From positions 806,001-870,000 of the forward strand of contig NZ_CP053825.1 in the NCBI RefSeq assembly GCF_013372105.1: a stretch of DNA of 64,000 bases, read 5' to 3'. Below are positions 9,405-18,410 of this stretch, in pieces. Positions within the stretch are counted from its first letter, which is position 1. Each line of letters begins with the position of its first letter. Below the pieces are notes generated by a model. It did no database searches. It saw only the letters and a program-made list of their open reading frames with translations, and was not told the DNA's origin. Position numbers and translations under genes: made by a program. The DNA is from Campylobacter armoricus. Lineage in GTDB: Bacteria; Campylobacterota; Campylobacteria; Campylobacterales; Campylobacteraceae.

Positions 9405-10297
9405 TAAAATTCCCTTTCTATCATATTTTTAATAATATCTTCTAAATCTTTTATATTATATTTTTTTATAGTATCTAATGCGTTTTTGGAATAAAATTTT
9501 AATTTATCATTAATCTTATCGAAAATTTTGCATTCTTGCATTTTGGTTTTAATCCAAACAATTTCATCATCATTTAATTGTTTTTTATAGTAACTTTTTA
9601 GTTTTTCTTGCTCTTGGGTATTTAATTTTTCATATAAATATATATAAGCAAGTGTAGTTTTACCTTCTTTAAAGTCATTCATAACAGGCTTACCTAGAGT
9701 TTGCTCATCAGCTTTAATATCTAAAAGATCATCTACTATTTGAAATGCTAAACCCAAATTTTTACCATAAAGAGCAAAATCATCTTCATTTAAATTTGCA
9801 AGTATGGCTCCACATTTTGCACTTGCTTCAATCAAAACAGCAGTTTTATTATAAATCATATCCATATAAGCATTTTCATTGGTATTAAAATTATTACTCA
9901 AATTTACATCCATCAATTCACCTATGGAAAGCTTCACAACTGCGTTTGAGATAATTTTAGCTAATTTTAAATCTATTAAAGATAACTCATAAAAAGCTTT
10001 TGAGTATAAAATATCTCCTAGCATAATAGCATTTTTTGCACCAAATTGTGCATTGATAGATTTTACTCCTCTTCTAAGCTTAGCTTCATCAATTACATCA
10101 TCATGTAATAAACTCGCAGCATGAATTAATTCTATAATGGCACAAATTTTATAGTTAATCTCACTTTCTCCAGCTATTTTTAAAAGAAGTTTAGAGCGTA
10201 ATTTTTTACCGCCTTGTAGATTTAAACTCATTGTTATGATAGGTTCGTAGTTTAATTCGGATAAAAATTCATGCATATATTGATCAATCTTTTGCAC
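9404..10297 (-). CDS. Polyprenyl (octaprenyl-type) diphosphate synthase
   Basis: 297 residues of the trans-prenyltransferase family. The first Asp-rich motif is LLHDDVIDEAKLRRG (Asp66/67/70) and the second is FQIVDDLLDIKAD; both bind Mg-diphosphate. It probably makes the long side chain of menaquinone, which fits the nearby ubiD-like gene. The exact chain length cannot be read from sequence. First gene of the hemA-proS-hemC group after a 44-bp gap. Confidence 0.88.
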   Translation of the reverse strand: MQKIDQYMHEFLSELNYEPIITMSLNLQGGKKLRSKLLLKIAGESEINYKICAIIELIHAASLLHDDVIDEAKLRRGVKSINAQFGAKNAIMLGDILYSKAFYELSLIDLKLAKIISNAVVKLSIGELMDVNLSNNFNTNENAYMDMIYNKTAVLIEASAKCGAILANLNEDDFALYGKNLGLAFQIVDDLLDIKADEQTLGKPVMNDFKEGKTTLAYIYLYEKLNTQEQEKLKSYYKKQLNDDEIVWIKTKMQECKIFDKINDKLKFYSKNALDTIKKYNIKDLEDIIKNMIEREF

Positions 10298-10341
10298 TAT
10301 ATTTCCCTTATTTTGTTTAATATATTTTATTAAATTTTACT

Positions 10342-10776
10342 TTAGTTTTGGTTAAGAGTTGCTTTTCTAGGATCTAAAAATTTCACTTCCAATCTTTTAT
10401 CTTTATCTTCTATATATACCGTAAAAACAGCTTCACCTTTTTTAAAATCACTAAATTCAAGTATTAATCTTGCTCTATCTATGTGAGGATTTTTATAATC
10501 AGGTATCAAGGTTTGATCTACCCAATTTAAATTTCTTCTTAAAGACATTACAAATTGTCTAGGATATTTTTTATATTTTGAATGAACAATAATATTGGTA
10601 AAATCAAACAAAGTCCATGAAAAATCAAAATAATAAGTTTCATCAGGATAGTCAATTTCTTTTATTTTTACACTTGCTTTTTCATCTTTACTTAAGGTAA
10701 ATTTATAAGTATAATCAAAAAACACTTCTGCTTTAACAAAAATACACAACAAAATTAGAGAAAAAACTAAACGCAA
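10342..10776 (-). CDS. Small exported protein of unknown function
   Basis: 144 residues. The first 16-17 residues (MRLVFSLILLCIFVKA) form a signal peptide. The mature part is beta-rich with many aromatic and charged residues and no cysteine. No domain recognised. It is only 3 bp from the next upstream gene, and C. jejuni (as remembered, Cj0540) has an exported protein in the same position. A periplasmic location is likely; function unknown. Confidence 0.7.
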   Translation of the reverse strand: MRLVFSLILLCIFVKAEVFFDYTYKFTLSKDEKASVKIKEIDYPDETYYFDFSWTLFDFTNIIVHSKYKKYPRQFVMSLRRNLNWVDQTLIPDYKNPHIDRARLILEFSDFKKGEAVFTVYIEDKDKRLEVKFLDPRKATLNQN

Positions 10777-10779
10777 ATT

Positions 10780-11043
10780 TTAACCTTCATGACTTAAAAT
10801 TTCAGCACTTAAGCCGATATAAAAATCATTCTTTCTCTCATCAATTAAAAGAGAATTTTCCATTTTAAACTGCGCTACATCTGCTTCGCTAATTTTATTT
10901 TTTTCCAAAAGTTCTATCATAGCAATGTGATCAGCTAGTAGTTTTTCCATTACATTTTCTAAAGCACCTAAATTTGCGTATTTTATTGTTTCTAGAAATT
11001 TTTCTTTAGGATTTTTTGCAAACATTTCATCAAAAATATCCAT
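10780..11043 (-). CDS. Small cytoplasmic protein of unknown function
   Basis: 87 residues, acidic and helical, with no signal peptide and no metal-binding motif. It sits between the HAD phosphatase (4 bp upstream) and the exported protein (3 bp downstream). As I recall, in C. jejuni this small gene (Cj0539) follows oorC; here it follows an unrelated block, so the boundary at 11043-11048 is a rearrangement point. Confidence 0.7.
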   Translation of the reverse strand: MDIFDEMFAKNPKEKFLETIKYANLGALENVMEKLLADHIAMIELLEKNKISEADVAQFKMENSLLIDERKNDFYIGLSAEILSHEG

Positions 11044-11047
11044 AGTT

Positions 11048-11674
11048 TTAACCTTTTATATAAGTTTGAATTTTTTCTATTAAAGTAGTTTTATCATTTG
11101 CTTCATCTAAATCTTTTATCTCTTTATGCCAAGAAACATGTATATAATCCATTTTAGCATTTTTAGCACAAAGTCTATCTTTTAAACTATCGCCTATAAA
11201 AAGACTTTTTTCATATTTTGCTTCATCTGTAATTAATCTTAACATCATAGGATCAGGTTTAGCTTCTATACCATAACTAACACCTAAAATTTTGTCAAAA
11301 TAAGAATGAATATTTTGTTTTTTTAAAATAGGCACTAAACTTTCTTGTGGTGCATTAGTAGCTATGGCTAAATAACATTCATTTTTTTTGCAAAATTCTA
11401 ATACATCAAGCACACCATCAAAAAGTACTACACTTTGATTATAGTGTTTTATAAAATATTTCTCATAGCCTTCTTTAAAGCTGGTATGTGAATAAGTATC
11501 AACCCCATAAAAAATCTTAGCATAATTTTGTCCTGGGGTGTTTATAGTATCTAAAATAAACTCTCTTTTTAATGGTGTCAAATTTAAATCAGCTCTTATT
11601 TCATTTACCGCACAAACAATAGCATTAGCACTATCTATAAGTGTGCCATCCATATCAAAAATTACATTTATCAA
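11048..11674 (-). CDS. HAD superfamily phosphatase (phosphoglycolate phosphatase-like)
   Basis: 208 residues. Motif I is IFDMDGTLIDS (nucleophile Asp7, general acid Asp9), motif II is AIATNAP, and motif IV is LFIGDSLKDRLCA. The helical cap lies between motifs I and II, typical of the Gph/PGMB subfamily. Substrate cannot be assigned. Overlaps the preceding small gene by 4 bp. Confidence 0.85.
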   Translation of the reverse strand: MINVIFDMDGTLIDSANAIVCAVNEIRADLNLTPLKREFILDTINTPGQNYAKIFYGVDTYSHTSFKEGYEKYFIKHYNQSVVLFDGVLDVLEFCKKNECYLAIATNAPQESLVPILKKQNIHSYFDKILGVSYGIEAKPDPMMLRLITDEAKYEKSLFIGDSLKDRLCAKNAKMDYIHVSWHKEIKDLDEANDKTTLIEKIQTYIKG

Positions 11675-12003
11675 TATTCATCCTTAAATTTAATCTTATG
11701 TTTATCTTTCTTATAGCTTTGATTATTTTTAAGCTTATATAAAGCATTTGCTTTTGAAATTAGTGTTTTTTGATCTAATTTCTCATCTAAACATTCATTT
11801 ACAAAAATTTCTAAAGCTTTTGTATAAGTAGAATCCAAAAAAACCGCTTGAACTTTTTCAAAGATCTTAGCATTTTTTTGTATTCTTTCTCTAAAAAGAA
11901 CTAAATCAAAATCTTCTCTTTTCAGTGCATTTATAGCAGAATTTACAAATTTTTCCAAAGCTCTTACATATTTTACTCTTAAAGCTTTTTCTTCGTTTTT
12001 CAT
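11671..12003 (-). CDS. Small basic protein of unknown function
   Basis: 110 residues, helical and Lys-rich, with a strongly basic C-terminus (KKDKHKIKFKDEY). No recognised domain. Overlaps kefB upstream and the HAD gene downstream by 4 bp each, so it is translated within this operon. C. jejuni has an equivalent between the HAD and kefB genes, from memory. Confidence 0.65.
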   Translation of the reverse strand: MKNEEKALRVKYVRALEKFVNSAINALKREDFDLVLFRERIQKNAKIFEKVQAVFLDSTYTKALEIFVNECLDEKLDQKTLISKANALYKLKNNQSYKKDKHKIKFKDEY

Positions 12004-13625
12004 TCTGCTGCACTTGTATTAATTCTACATTGTAAAGCTTCTTGAACTAAATTTCTAGCTATAGAAGCTTCTGCATCTATAATATGCAAATGTTTATCCG
12101 TATGTGGAAAAATAATTTTAGCACCCATTCCACTGGTTTTTAACACAGTTTGTATAGGTTTTTTAAGATTTAATAAAACTTGATAAAGCATATCAAGTTT
12201 TGCTTCGTTGTTAATAGTTATAATAGCAACTGAACATTCTTCAATATTAGCTATTTTCAAAGTTTCAACTTGAGCAACATTTGCAAAAAATACATTTTCA
12301 TTTCTACTACGACCTAATTCAACTAAATTTAAATCACTTTCTAAAACCAAATAAGGAATCCCTGTTTTTTTAATCTTTTGAACTACTTCTTGCCCCAATC
12401 TTGCATAACCAAAAATAATAAAATGATCTTTCATTTTTTGATCACATAGATAAAATTTAGCCATATCATTTTGTTCAGTCTCAGCAGCATTTGCTATTTT
12501 TCTAAGATTATTTAAAATGAAAGGTGTTGCTACCATAGTTATAATAGAAACTATAATAAAAATTTGTGCTGTTTTTTCATCTAAAAGTGATTTTACTTGC
12601 ATAAGTGAAAAAACCGCTAAGGCAAATTCTCCAATTTGCGAAATACTCAACGCTGTTTTAAGAGCTACTCTTTTTCTTGTATAAAGCGCTAAAAGTCCAT
12701 AAATAACAACAAATTTCACAAACAAAACCAAAGCAACAAAAACAAAAATCAAAAACCAATTTTCAAAAACTATATGAAAATCAATCTGCAAACCAACACT
12801 TATGAAGAAAAATCCTAAAAGCAAATCCCTAAATGGAATTAAATCTGCTTCGATTTTATGTTTGTATTTAGTTTCTGCTATCAAAGCTCCTGCTATAAAA
12901 GCTCCAAGAGAATAAGAAAAACCAAAAGTATGAGCTAGAAAACTTGCACCTATAACAGTAAAAAGTATAGTGGCTATAAAAATTTCATTCGCATTTGTTT
13001 TGATGATAAATTTTAAAATATAAGTAAAAAGATATTTACCGATAAAATAAAGCAAAACAAGTAAAATAATAGCACTAATTATAGTGGTAAATATAAGTTT
13101 TGAAATATCTGCATTTTGCGAACTAAATATATCAATCATTAATAGTAGTGGTATTACGGCAATATCTTGAAAAAGTAAAATTCCTAAAGCCTTTCTACCA
13201 TACTCTTCGTTAATATCTCCACTATCGTTTAAAATTTTTAATACTATCGCAGTAGATGATAAAGCTAAAGCAAAACCTGCTATCATAGCTATATGGCTTG
13301 TAACTCCTAAAATATAAGTAACTAATAAAGTGCAAACTAAGCCACAAGTTAGCATTTGCAAGCTACCATTTAAAAATACTTCTTTTTTCATAGCTAAAAG
13401 ATGCTTGAAAGAAAATTCAAGCCCTATGGTAAACATTAAAAAGACTATGCCAAATTCAGCCACATGTATGATTATTTCATTTGTGCCAAAACCATAGAAT
13501 TCACGAACAAACAATCCTGTAGCTATATAGCCTATAATTGTTGGTATCCCAAATTTTTTTAAAATTACATTTAAAATTACGGCAAAAGCTACTGCTATTA
13601 AAAAGATATTTAAAAAATCTTCCAC
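12000..13625 (-). CDS. kefB: Kef-type K+/H+ antiporter (CPA2 family) with RCK/TrkA-N domain
   Basis: 541 residues. Twelve or so membrane segments fill residues 1-380, including the CPA2 signatures FLMFTIGLEFSFKHL and GILLFQDIAVIPLLL. A cytosolic nucleotide-binding TrkA-N domain follows (about 400-520), starting HFIIFGYARLGQEVVQKI. The transporter exchanges K+ for H+ or Na+; specificity is inferred from family. It is the first gene after hspR (28-bp gap). Confidence 0.88.
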   Translation of the reverse strand: MEDFLNIFLIAVAFAVILNVILKKFGIPTIIGYIATGLFVREFYGFGTNEIIIHVAEFGIVFLMFTIGLEFSFKHLLAMKKEVFLNGSLQMLTCGLVCTLLVTYILGVTSHIAMIAGFALALSSTAIVLKILNDSGDINEEYGRKALGILLFQDIAVIPLLLMIDIFSSQNADISKLIFTTIISAIILLVLLYFIGKYLFTYILKFIIKTNANEIFIATILFTVIGASFLAHTFGFSYSLGAFIAGALIAETKYKHKIEADLIPFRDLLLGFFFISVGLQIDFHIVFENWFLIFVFVALVLFVKFVVIYGLLALYTRKRVALKTALSISQIGEFALAVFSLMQVKSLLDEKTAQIFIIVSIITMVATPFILNNLRKIANAAETEQNDMAKFYLCDQKMKDHFIIFGYARLGQEVVQKIKKTGIPYLVLESDLNLVELGRSRNENVFFANVAQVETLKIANIEECSVAIITINNEAKLDMLYQVLLNLKKPIQTVLKTSGMGAKIIFPHTDKHLHIIDAEASIARNLVQEALQCRINTSAAE

Positions 13626-13653
13626 TTATTACCTTTTTTTATAAAATATTATT

Positions 13654-14022
13654 TTATTTTTCTAAAAAAATTAAATCAAAATTGCTTCTATGTTTTACCA
13701 CCGCTCTTGACTTAGAAGGATTATCTCTTCTATCAAGTTCTAGTCTTAATTCTTCTATAGTATTTTCAAACTCATCTATTTTGGTTTTAAGTTTTAAAAT
13801 CACATCAACACCTGCTAAATTTACTCCAAGATCTCTAGTTAAACGCAAAATCATTTTAATCCTATCTATATCTTTTTGAGAGTAAAGCCTCATTTTACCA
13901 TCTGTTCTACTAGGTTCTACTAAACCTTCTTTTTCATATTGTCTTAGAGTTTGTGGATGGATACTTAAAACCTTAGCCACTACACTTATTAAATACACTG
14001 GCTCATCATAACTATGTTCCAT
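13654..14022 (-). CDS. hspR: MerR-family heat shock repressor HspR
   Basis: 122 residues. N-terminal winged helix-turn-helix of the MerR type (YLISVVAKVLSIHPQTLRQYEKEGLVEPSR, residues about 10-40, quoted in parts: VLSIHPQTLRQYEKEGL), then a coiled coil (about 75-105). The protein represses chaperone genes and typically sits with a DnaJ homologue. Here it is 3 bp after cbpA, so it probably autoregulates from the cbpA promoter. Confidence 0.92.
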   Translation of the reverse strand: MEHSYDEPVYLISVVAKVLSIHPQTLRQYEKEGLVEPSRTDGKMRLYSQKDIDRIKMILRLTRDLGVNLAGVDVILKLKTKIDEFENTIEELRLELDRRDNPSKSRAVVKHRSNFDLIFLEK

Positions 14023-14025
14023 TAT

Positions 14026-14904
14026 TTACTCCTTTGGTAGTTTCTCTTCTAATATTTTTACAAAATCAGGATCTAAAGTATTTATATCAGGTAATTTAAC
14101 ATTTAAAATTAAATATAAATCTCCATATATATCTGTTTTTCTATTTTGCACTCCATATCCTTTTAATCTTATTTTTTGATTGTTTTTTGAATTTGGTGGA
14201 ATAGTGATTTTCACTTCTTTTCTTGGAGTTTTGATACTAATCTTATCTCCAAATAGTGCTGATTTTAGGCTGATTTCTATTTTTTTATATAAATCATCAT
14301 CATCTCTTTCATATTCATCACTTTTTTCAAGTTCAACTTTTAAAATCAAATCCCCTCTTTGTCCTTGAAAACCTTTTCCTTTGCCTCTTATGCGTAATTT
14401 TTCACCATCTTTAATACCATGAGGAATTTTAATTTTAACTTGTTCATTGCTAATATTTATCAGATGTTCACCACCCAAAATTCCTTTTTCAAAAGGAATT
14501 TTTACGCTAGCTTGCAAATCTAAATCTTCTTCAAAACCACCAAATCCTCCAAAACCACCACTAAAATTATTGCTAGAGCTAAAACCTCTACCAAATCCCC
14601 CAAAACCACCACTAAAAATATTATTTAAAATATCGTTTATATCAGCTCCACCTGCATTTCTTGAAAAATCATGAAAACTTTGCCCACCAAACATAGAATC
14701 TCCATATCTATCATATTGAGCTCTTTTTTTCTCATCACTTAAAATTTCATAAGCAGCATTAATTTCTTTAAATTTTTCTTCAGCTCCACTTTCTTTATTA
14801 ATATCTGGGTGATATTGTCTTGCTAATTTTCTATATGCTTTTTTTATTTCATCTGCAGTGGCATTTTTAGAAACGCCTAAAGTATCATATAAACTATTAC
14901 TCAT
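14026..14904 (-). CDS. cbpA: DnaJ-class co-chaperone CbpA
   Basis: 292 residues. J domain at 1-70 with the essential HPD in [11 protein letters not shown] Gly/Phe-rich linker (about 70-120) with repeated GGFGGF follows, then two beta-rich substrate-binding domains. The Cys-rich zinc finger of true DnaJ is missing, as expected for CbpA. It stimulates DnaK ATPase. It is expressed divergently from htrA, which pairs cytoplasmic and periplasmic protein-quality genes at one intergenic region. Confidence 0.92.
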   Translation of the reverse strand: MSNSLYDTLGVSKNATADEIKKAYRKLARQYHPDINKESGAEEKFKEINAAYEILSDEKKRAQYDRYGDSMFGGQSFHDFSRNAGGADINDILNNIFSGGFGGFGRGFSSSNNFSGGFGGFGGFEEDLDLQASVKIPFEKGILGGEHLINISNEQVKIKIPHGIKDGEKLRIRGKGKGFQGQRGDLILKVELEKSDEYERDDDDLYKKIEISLKSALFGDKISIKTPRKEVKITIPPNSKNNQKIRLKGYGVQNRKTDIYGDLYLILNVKLPDINTLDPDFVKILEEKLPKE

Positions 14905-14927
14905 TTGCTTTCCTTGTTTTTTATAAG

Positions 14928-14956
14928 ATTATATCAAAAACTTTAGTCTTAGTCAA
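14928..14956 (-). promoter_or_regulatory. Near-consensus sigma70 promoter for cbpA-hspR
   Basis: Minus strand: TTGACT, a 17-bp spacer, then TATAAT, ending 24 bp before the cbpA start. A good -35 box is unusual in this AT-rich genus, where most vegetative promoters rely on the -10. A strong promoter held down by HspR would explain this. Confidence 0.65.
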
Positions 14957-15018
14957 TCAACTTTTATAAGTTTTAAAACTAAAGGTTTTTTATTTACGAT
15001 TATGTAAAAATAAAATTT

Positions 15019-15032
15019 TATACTTGTATAAA
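15019..15032 (+). promoter_or_regulatory. Probable -10 region for htrA-cprRS
   Basis: Two overlapping candidates, TATACT (15019-15024) and TATAAA (15027-15032), about 25-38 bp upstream of the htrA start and its AAAAGGAA ribosome site. No clear -35 box. The exact start point cannot be chosen from sequence. Confidence 0.4.
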
Positions 15033-15056
15033 AAGATTTTACAAAAGGAAATAATA

Positions 15057-16478
15057 ATGAAAAAATCAATAATTTTATCTTTAATGGTAGCTTCTAGTCT
15101 TTTTAGTGTTAATATTAACTTTAAACAAGCTGAAGATAATATACAAAGATCTTTGCCAACAAATAATTCAAACACTATACTTTCTTATCATGATTCTATA
15201 CAAAAAGTTAAAAATTCAGTTGTTAATATCTCAACAACTAAAACAGTGAGAAATAATTCTTTTGGGATTGATGATTTTTTTAATGATCCTTATTTTAAAC
15301 AATTCTTTGGGTTTGATTTTCCTCAAATTCCTAAAAATAAAAAAAATAAAGAAAAAGAAGTAGTAAGTTCTCTTGGCTCTGGAGTAATTATTTCAAATGA
15401 TGGTTATATTATCACAAACAATCATGTTATAGAAGGAGCAGAAAAAATAACCGTAAATTTACCTGATTCTAGTATGGAATATAAAGCAAAATTAATCGGA
15501 GCTGATCCTAAAACAGATTTGGCTGTGATTAAAATTGATGCTAAAAATTTACCTGCTGTTACTTTTGCTGATTCTGATAAGTTGTTAGAAGGTGATGTAG
15601 TATTTGCTTTAGGCAATCCTTTTGGGGTAGGAAGCAGTGTAACAAGTGGAATAATTTCGGCTTTAAATAAAAACAACATAGGTTTAAATCAATATGAAAA
15701 TTTCATTCAAACTGATGCTTCTATTAACCCTGGAAATTCAGGAGGAGCCTTGGTAGATAGCAGAGGTGCTTTGGTTGGAATTAATTCAGCTATACTTTCA
15801 AGAAGTGGAGGAAATAATGGTATAGGTTTTGCAATTCCTTCTAATATGGCAAAATCTATTGCACAAAAACTTATCGAACATGGCAAGATTGAAAGAGGAT
15901 ATTTAGGCGTAGTCATAGGAGCTTTAACTCAAGATATTAAAAAAGCTTACACTAATCAAGAAGGTGCTTTAATCACCGAAGTACAAAAAGATTCAGCTGC
16001 GTATAATGCTGGTTTAAAAAGAGGTGATTTGATAATCAAAGTAGATAAAACTGCGATTAAAAGTCCTATGGATTTGAAAAATTACATAGGAAGTATTGAT
16101 CCAAAACAAGCCATAGAATTAACTTATGAAAGAGATAACAAAATTAAAACAACTAAATTTATGTTAAAAACTGATGAAACATCATTACAATACGAAAAAG
16201 GTTATATTGATGGTTTAAAATTAGTAGAATTAAATTCTAAAAATAAACAACAATACCGCATACCTGAAAATATTAGTGGTATTTTAATCACCGAAGTCAC
16301 TCCAAAATCAAAAGCTGAAAAAATAGGTTTTGAACAAGGTGATATCATCATAGGTATAGATCAATATGAAGTTTCAAATTTTGAAGAATTAAACAAGGCT
16401 TTACAATTGAATAAAGGCAAAGAATATGTTAAAATTTGGATTAACAGAGGTGGGCTTGTAAGAGCATTACTTTTCTAA
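15057..16478 (+). CDS. htrA: Periplasmic serine protease/chaperone HtrA (DegP type)
   Basis: 473 residues from the ATG at 15057, which has an AAAAGGAA ribosome site; an ATG at 15024 in the same frame would put eleven charged residues in front of the signal peptide. Signal peptide about 1-17. Trypsin-like domain with catalytic His123 (TNNHVIEG), Asp154 (DPKTDLAVI) and Ser228 (GNSGGAL), then two PDZ domains (about 275-365 and 385-470). It degrades and refolds periplasmic proteins and in C. jejuni is secreted and cleaves E-cadherin. Only 12 bp separate it from cprR. Confidence 0.96.
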   Translation: MKKSIILSLMVASSLFSVNINFKQAEDNIQRSLPTNNSNTILSYHDSIQKVKNSVVNISTTKTVRNNSFGIDDFFNDPYFKQFFGFDFPQIPKNKKNKEKEVVSSLGSGVIISNDGYIITNNHVIEGAEKITVNLPDSSMEYKAKLIGADPKTDLAVIKIDAKNLPAVTFADSDKLLEGDVVFALGNPFGVGSSVTSGIISALNKNNIGLNQYENFIQTDASINPGNSGGALVDSRGALVGINSAILSRSGGNNGIGFAIPSNMAKSIAQKLIEHGKIERGYLGVVIGALTQDIKKAYTNQEGALITEVQKDSAAYNAGLKRGDLIIKVDKTAIKSPMDLKNYIGSIDPKQAIELTYERDNKIKTTKFMLKTDETSLQYEKGYIDGLKLVELNSKNKQQYRIPENISGILITEVTPKSKAEKIGFEQGDIIIGIDQYEVSNFEELNKALQLNKGKEYVKIWINRGGLVRALLF

Positions 16479-16490
16479 GAAAGGAAAAAA

Positions 16491-17165
16491 ATGACAAATA
16501 TTTTAATGATAGAAGATGATTTAGAATTGGCTGAAATTATTGCTGAATATTTAGAGCAATTTGATATGAAAGTAGATATTGCTCATGAGCCTTATATAGG
16601 TCTTTCAAGACTTGCTTTAAATCCTTATGATTTAATCATTTTAGATTTAAGTTTGCCTGGTCTTGATGGGCTTGAAGTTTGTGAAGAAATTCGTAAAAAA
16701 TACGATACACCTATTATTATTTCAAGTGCAAGACATGATATTAGCGATAAAGTTGCTGCACTTGATTTAGGTGCTGATGATTATCTACCAAAACCATACA
16801 ACCCTCAAGAACTTCAAGCAAGGATTAAAAGTCATTTAAGAAGAATTTCTAATACTAAAACCGCACAAACTCAAGTTAAAAAAGATCTTGTATATGATAA
16901 ATATAAACATACAATTACTATGAAAGATCAAGAAATTAATTTTACAAATGCTGAATTTGATATTTTAAGTTATTTAATCAAAAAAGAAGGTGGAGTGGTA
17001 AGTCGTGAAGAACTTGTATATAATTGTAGTTCTATTAGCGAGGATTCTAGTAATAAAAGTATAGATGTAATTATTAGTAGAATTAGACAAAAAATTGGTG
17101 ATGATCCCAAAACTCCAAAATATATCCATTCTATTAGAGGCATAGGATATAAATTAACTCAATGA
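16491..17165 (+). CDS. cprR: OmpR-family response regulator CprR
   Basis: 224 residues. Receiver domain 1-115 with phosphoacceptor Asp52 (LDLSLPGLDG), acidic pair Glu8/Asp9/Asp10 and Lys at KPYNPQEL. Winged-helix DNA-binding domain 130-223 ending IHSIRGIGYKL. In C. jejuni the regulator next to htrA is CprR, linked to planktonic versus biofilm growth and envelope stress; the same arrangement here supports the name. Overlaps cprS by 4 bp. Confidence 0.9.
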   Translation: MTNILMIEDDLELAEIIAEYLEQFDMKVDIAHEPYIGLSRLALNPYDLIILDLSLPGLDGLEVCEEIRKKYDTPIIISSARHDISDKVAALDLGADDYLPKPYNPQELQARIKSHLRRISNTKTAQTQVKKDLVYDKYKHTITMKDQEINFTNAEFDILSYLIKKEGGVVSREELVYNCSSISEDSSNKSIDVIISRIRQKIGDDPKTPKYIHSIRGIGYKLTQ

Positions 17166-18403
17166 ATAAATCATCGATTTTTTATACTATAACTTTTGTT
17201 TTTTTGCTTGCTAGTGTTAGTGTGATTTTAGCATTTTTATGGCTTATAAAATACGATCAACAAAATTACACTAACGAACTTAATGCAAAATATTCTTTTA
17301 TAGCTAATGTTCGATTATTGTATTTTAATAATGTAATTAGTGAAAAAGAATTTCAAGAACAAACCAAAAATTACAAAATGGTAGAGTTGATCAATCCACT
17401 TTCTATTAGGAAAATCATTTATAAAGCTGAAACCATAGCAAGAGCTCAAACTAGCACAGGAGTAGTTGAAATCATTACTCTAAAAGATGATGTGTATTTA
17501 AAAATTATCTTTGATGGCAAATTATATTTATATAAAGATTTAGAGTATCAAGGTTATCGCTATTTTGTAATAAAACTCATTGCCAGTATAGTAATGTTAG
17601 TTTTGCTAATTTTATATGTTTTTATAATTAGAAAATTAAAACCATTAAGATCTTTAAAAAGACAAATCGATAAATTTGGAGAAAATAAACTTGATGAAAT
17701 TCAAAATGTCAGCAAAGGAAATGATGAAATTTCACAAGTTGCAACAGCCTTTTATGAATCCATTTTAAGAATTCAAAAACTAAATAAATCAAGACAATTC
17801 TTTTTAAGAAATATCATGCATGAGTTAAAAACTCCTATCACTAAAGGTTTAATTACTTTGGAAATGCTTGAAGATAGCAAATATAAAGAAAGGTTAATAG
17901 GTGCTTTTAATCGTTTGGAAATTTTGATTAATGAATTTGCTGCTATTGAACAAATTACTTCAGGAGTTGGGCTCATAAATTTAAAAAAATACAATATCTT
18001 AGATCTTTTAGATGAAGCTAAAGATATTGCTATGAGTGATGATGAAAAAATTAAAATTAGTATCAAAGAAAGTTTTAGTGTAAATGTTGATTTTAAACTT
18101 TTTACTACTGCTATGAAAAATATGATAGACAATGCTATGAAATATTCTGAAGAAAATACAATCACTATAGAAATAACCAAAGATTATTTATGCTTTAAAA
18201 ACAAAGGTAAAGCCTTAGACAAAGATTTAAAATACTATACTCAAGCTTTTACACAAGGAAAGAAAAATAAAGATAGTTTTGGACTAGGACTTTATATAGT
18301 TAAAACTATACTAGATTCTCATAAACTTACGCTTTATTATGAATATAAAGATGGTGTTAATCATTTTTATTTTAATGATATACAAAATATAATTTTAAAT
18401 TAG
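17162..18403 (+). CDS. cprS: Sensor histidine kinase CprS
   Basis: 413 residues. Two membrane segments (about 10-30 and 140-160) flank a periplasmic sensor region, followed by a HAMP-like linker, a HisKA domain with phospho-acceptor His220 in MHELKTPITKG, and a short ATPase domain with N box NMIDNAMKYS and G box FGLGLYIVK. Translationally coupled to cprR. The ligand is unknown. Confidence 0.9.
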   Translation: MNKSSIFYTITFVFLLASVSVILAFLWLIKYDQQNYTNELNAKYSFIANVRLLYFNNVISEKEFQEQTKNYKMVELINPLSIRKIIYKAETIARAQTSTGVVEIITLKDDVYLKIIFDGKLYLYKDLEYQGYRYFVIKLIASIVMLVLLILYVFIIRKLKPLRSLKRQIDKFGENKLDEIQNVSKGNDEISQVATAFYESILRIQKLNKSRQFFLRNIMHELKTPITKGLITLEMLEDSKYKERLIGAFNRLEILINEFAAIEQITSGVGLINLKKYNILDLLDEAKDIAMSDDEKIKISIKESFSVNVDFKLFTTAMKNMIDNAMKYSEENTITIEITKDYLCFKNKGKALDKDLKYYTQAFTQGKKNKDSFGLGLYIVKTILDSHKLTLYYEYKDGVNHFYFNDIQNIILN

Positions 18404-18410
18404 GAATTTT

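Noticed and set aside
14990-15175. Minus-strand ORF opposite the htrA start
   Set aside because: It covers the htrA promoter and signal peptide on the opposite strand, has low-complexity sequence and no ribosome site.
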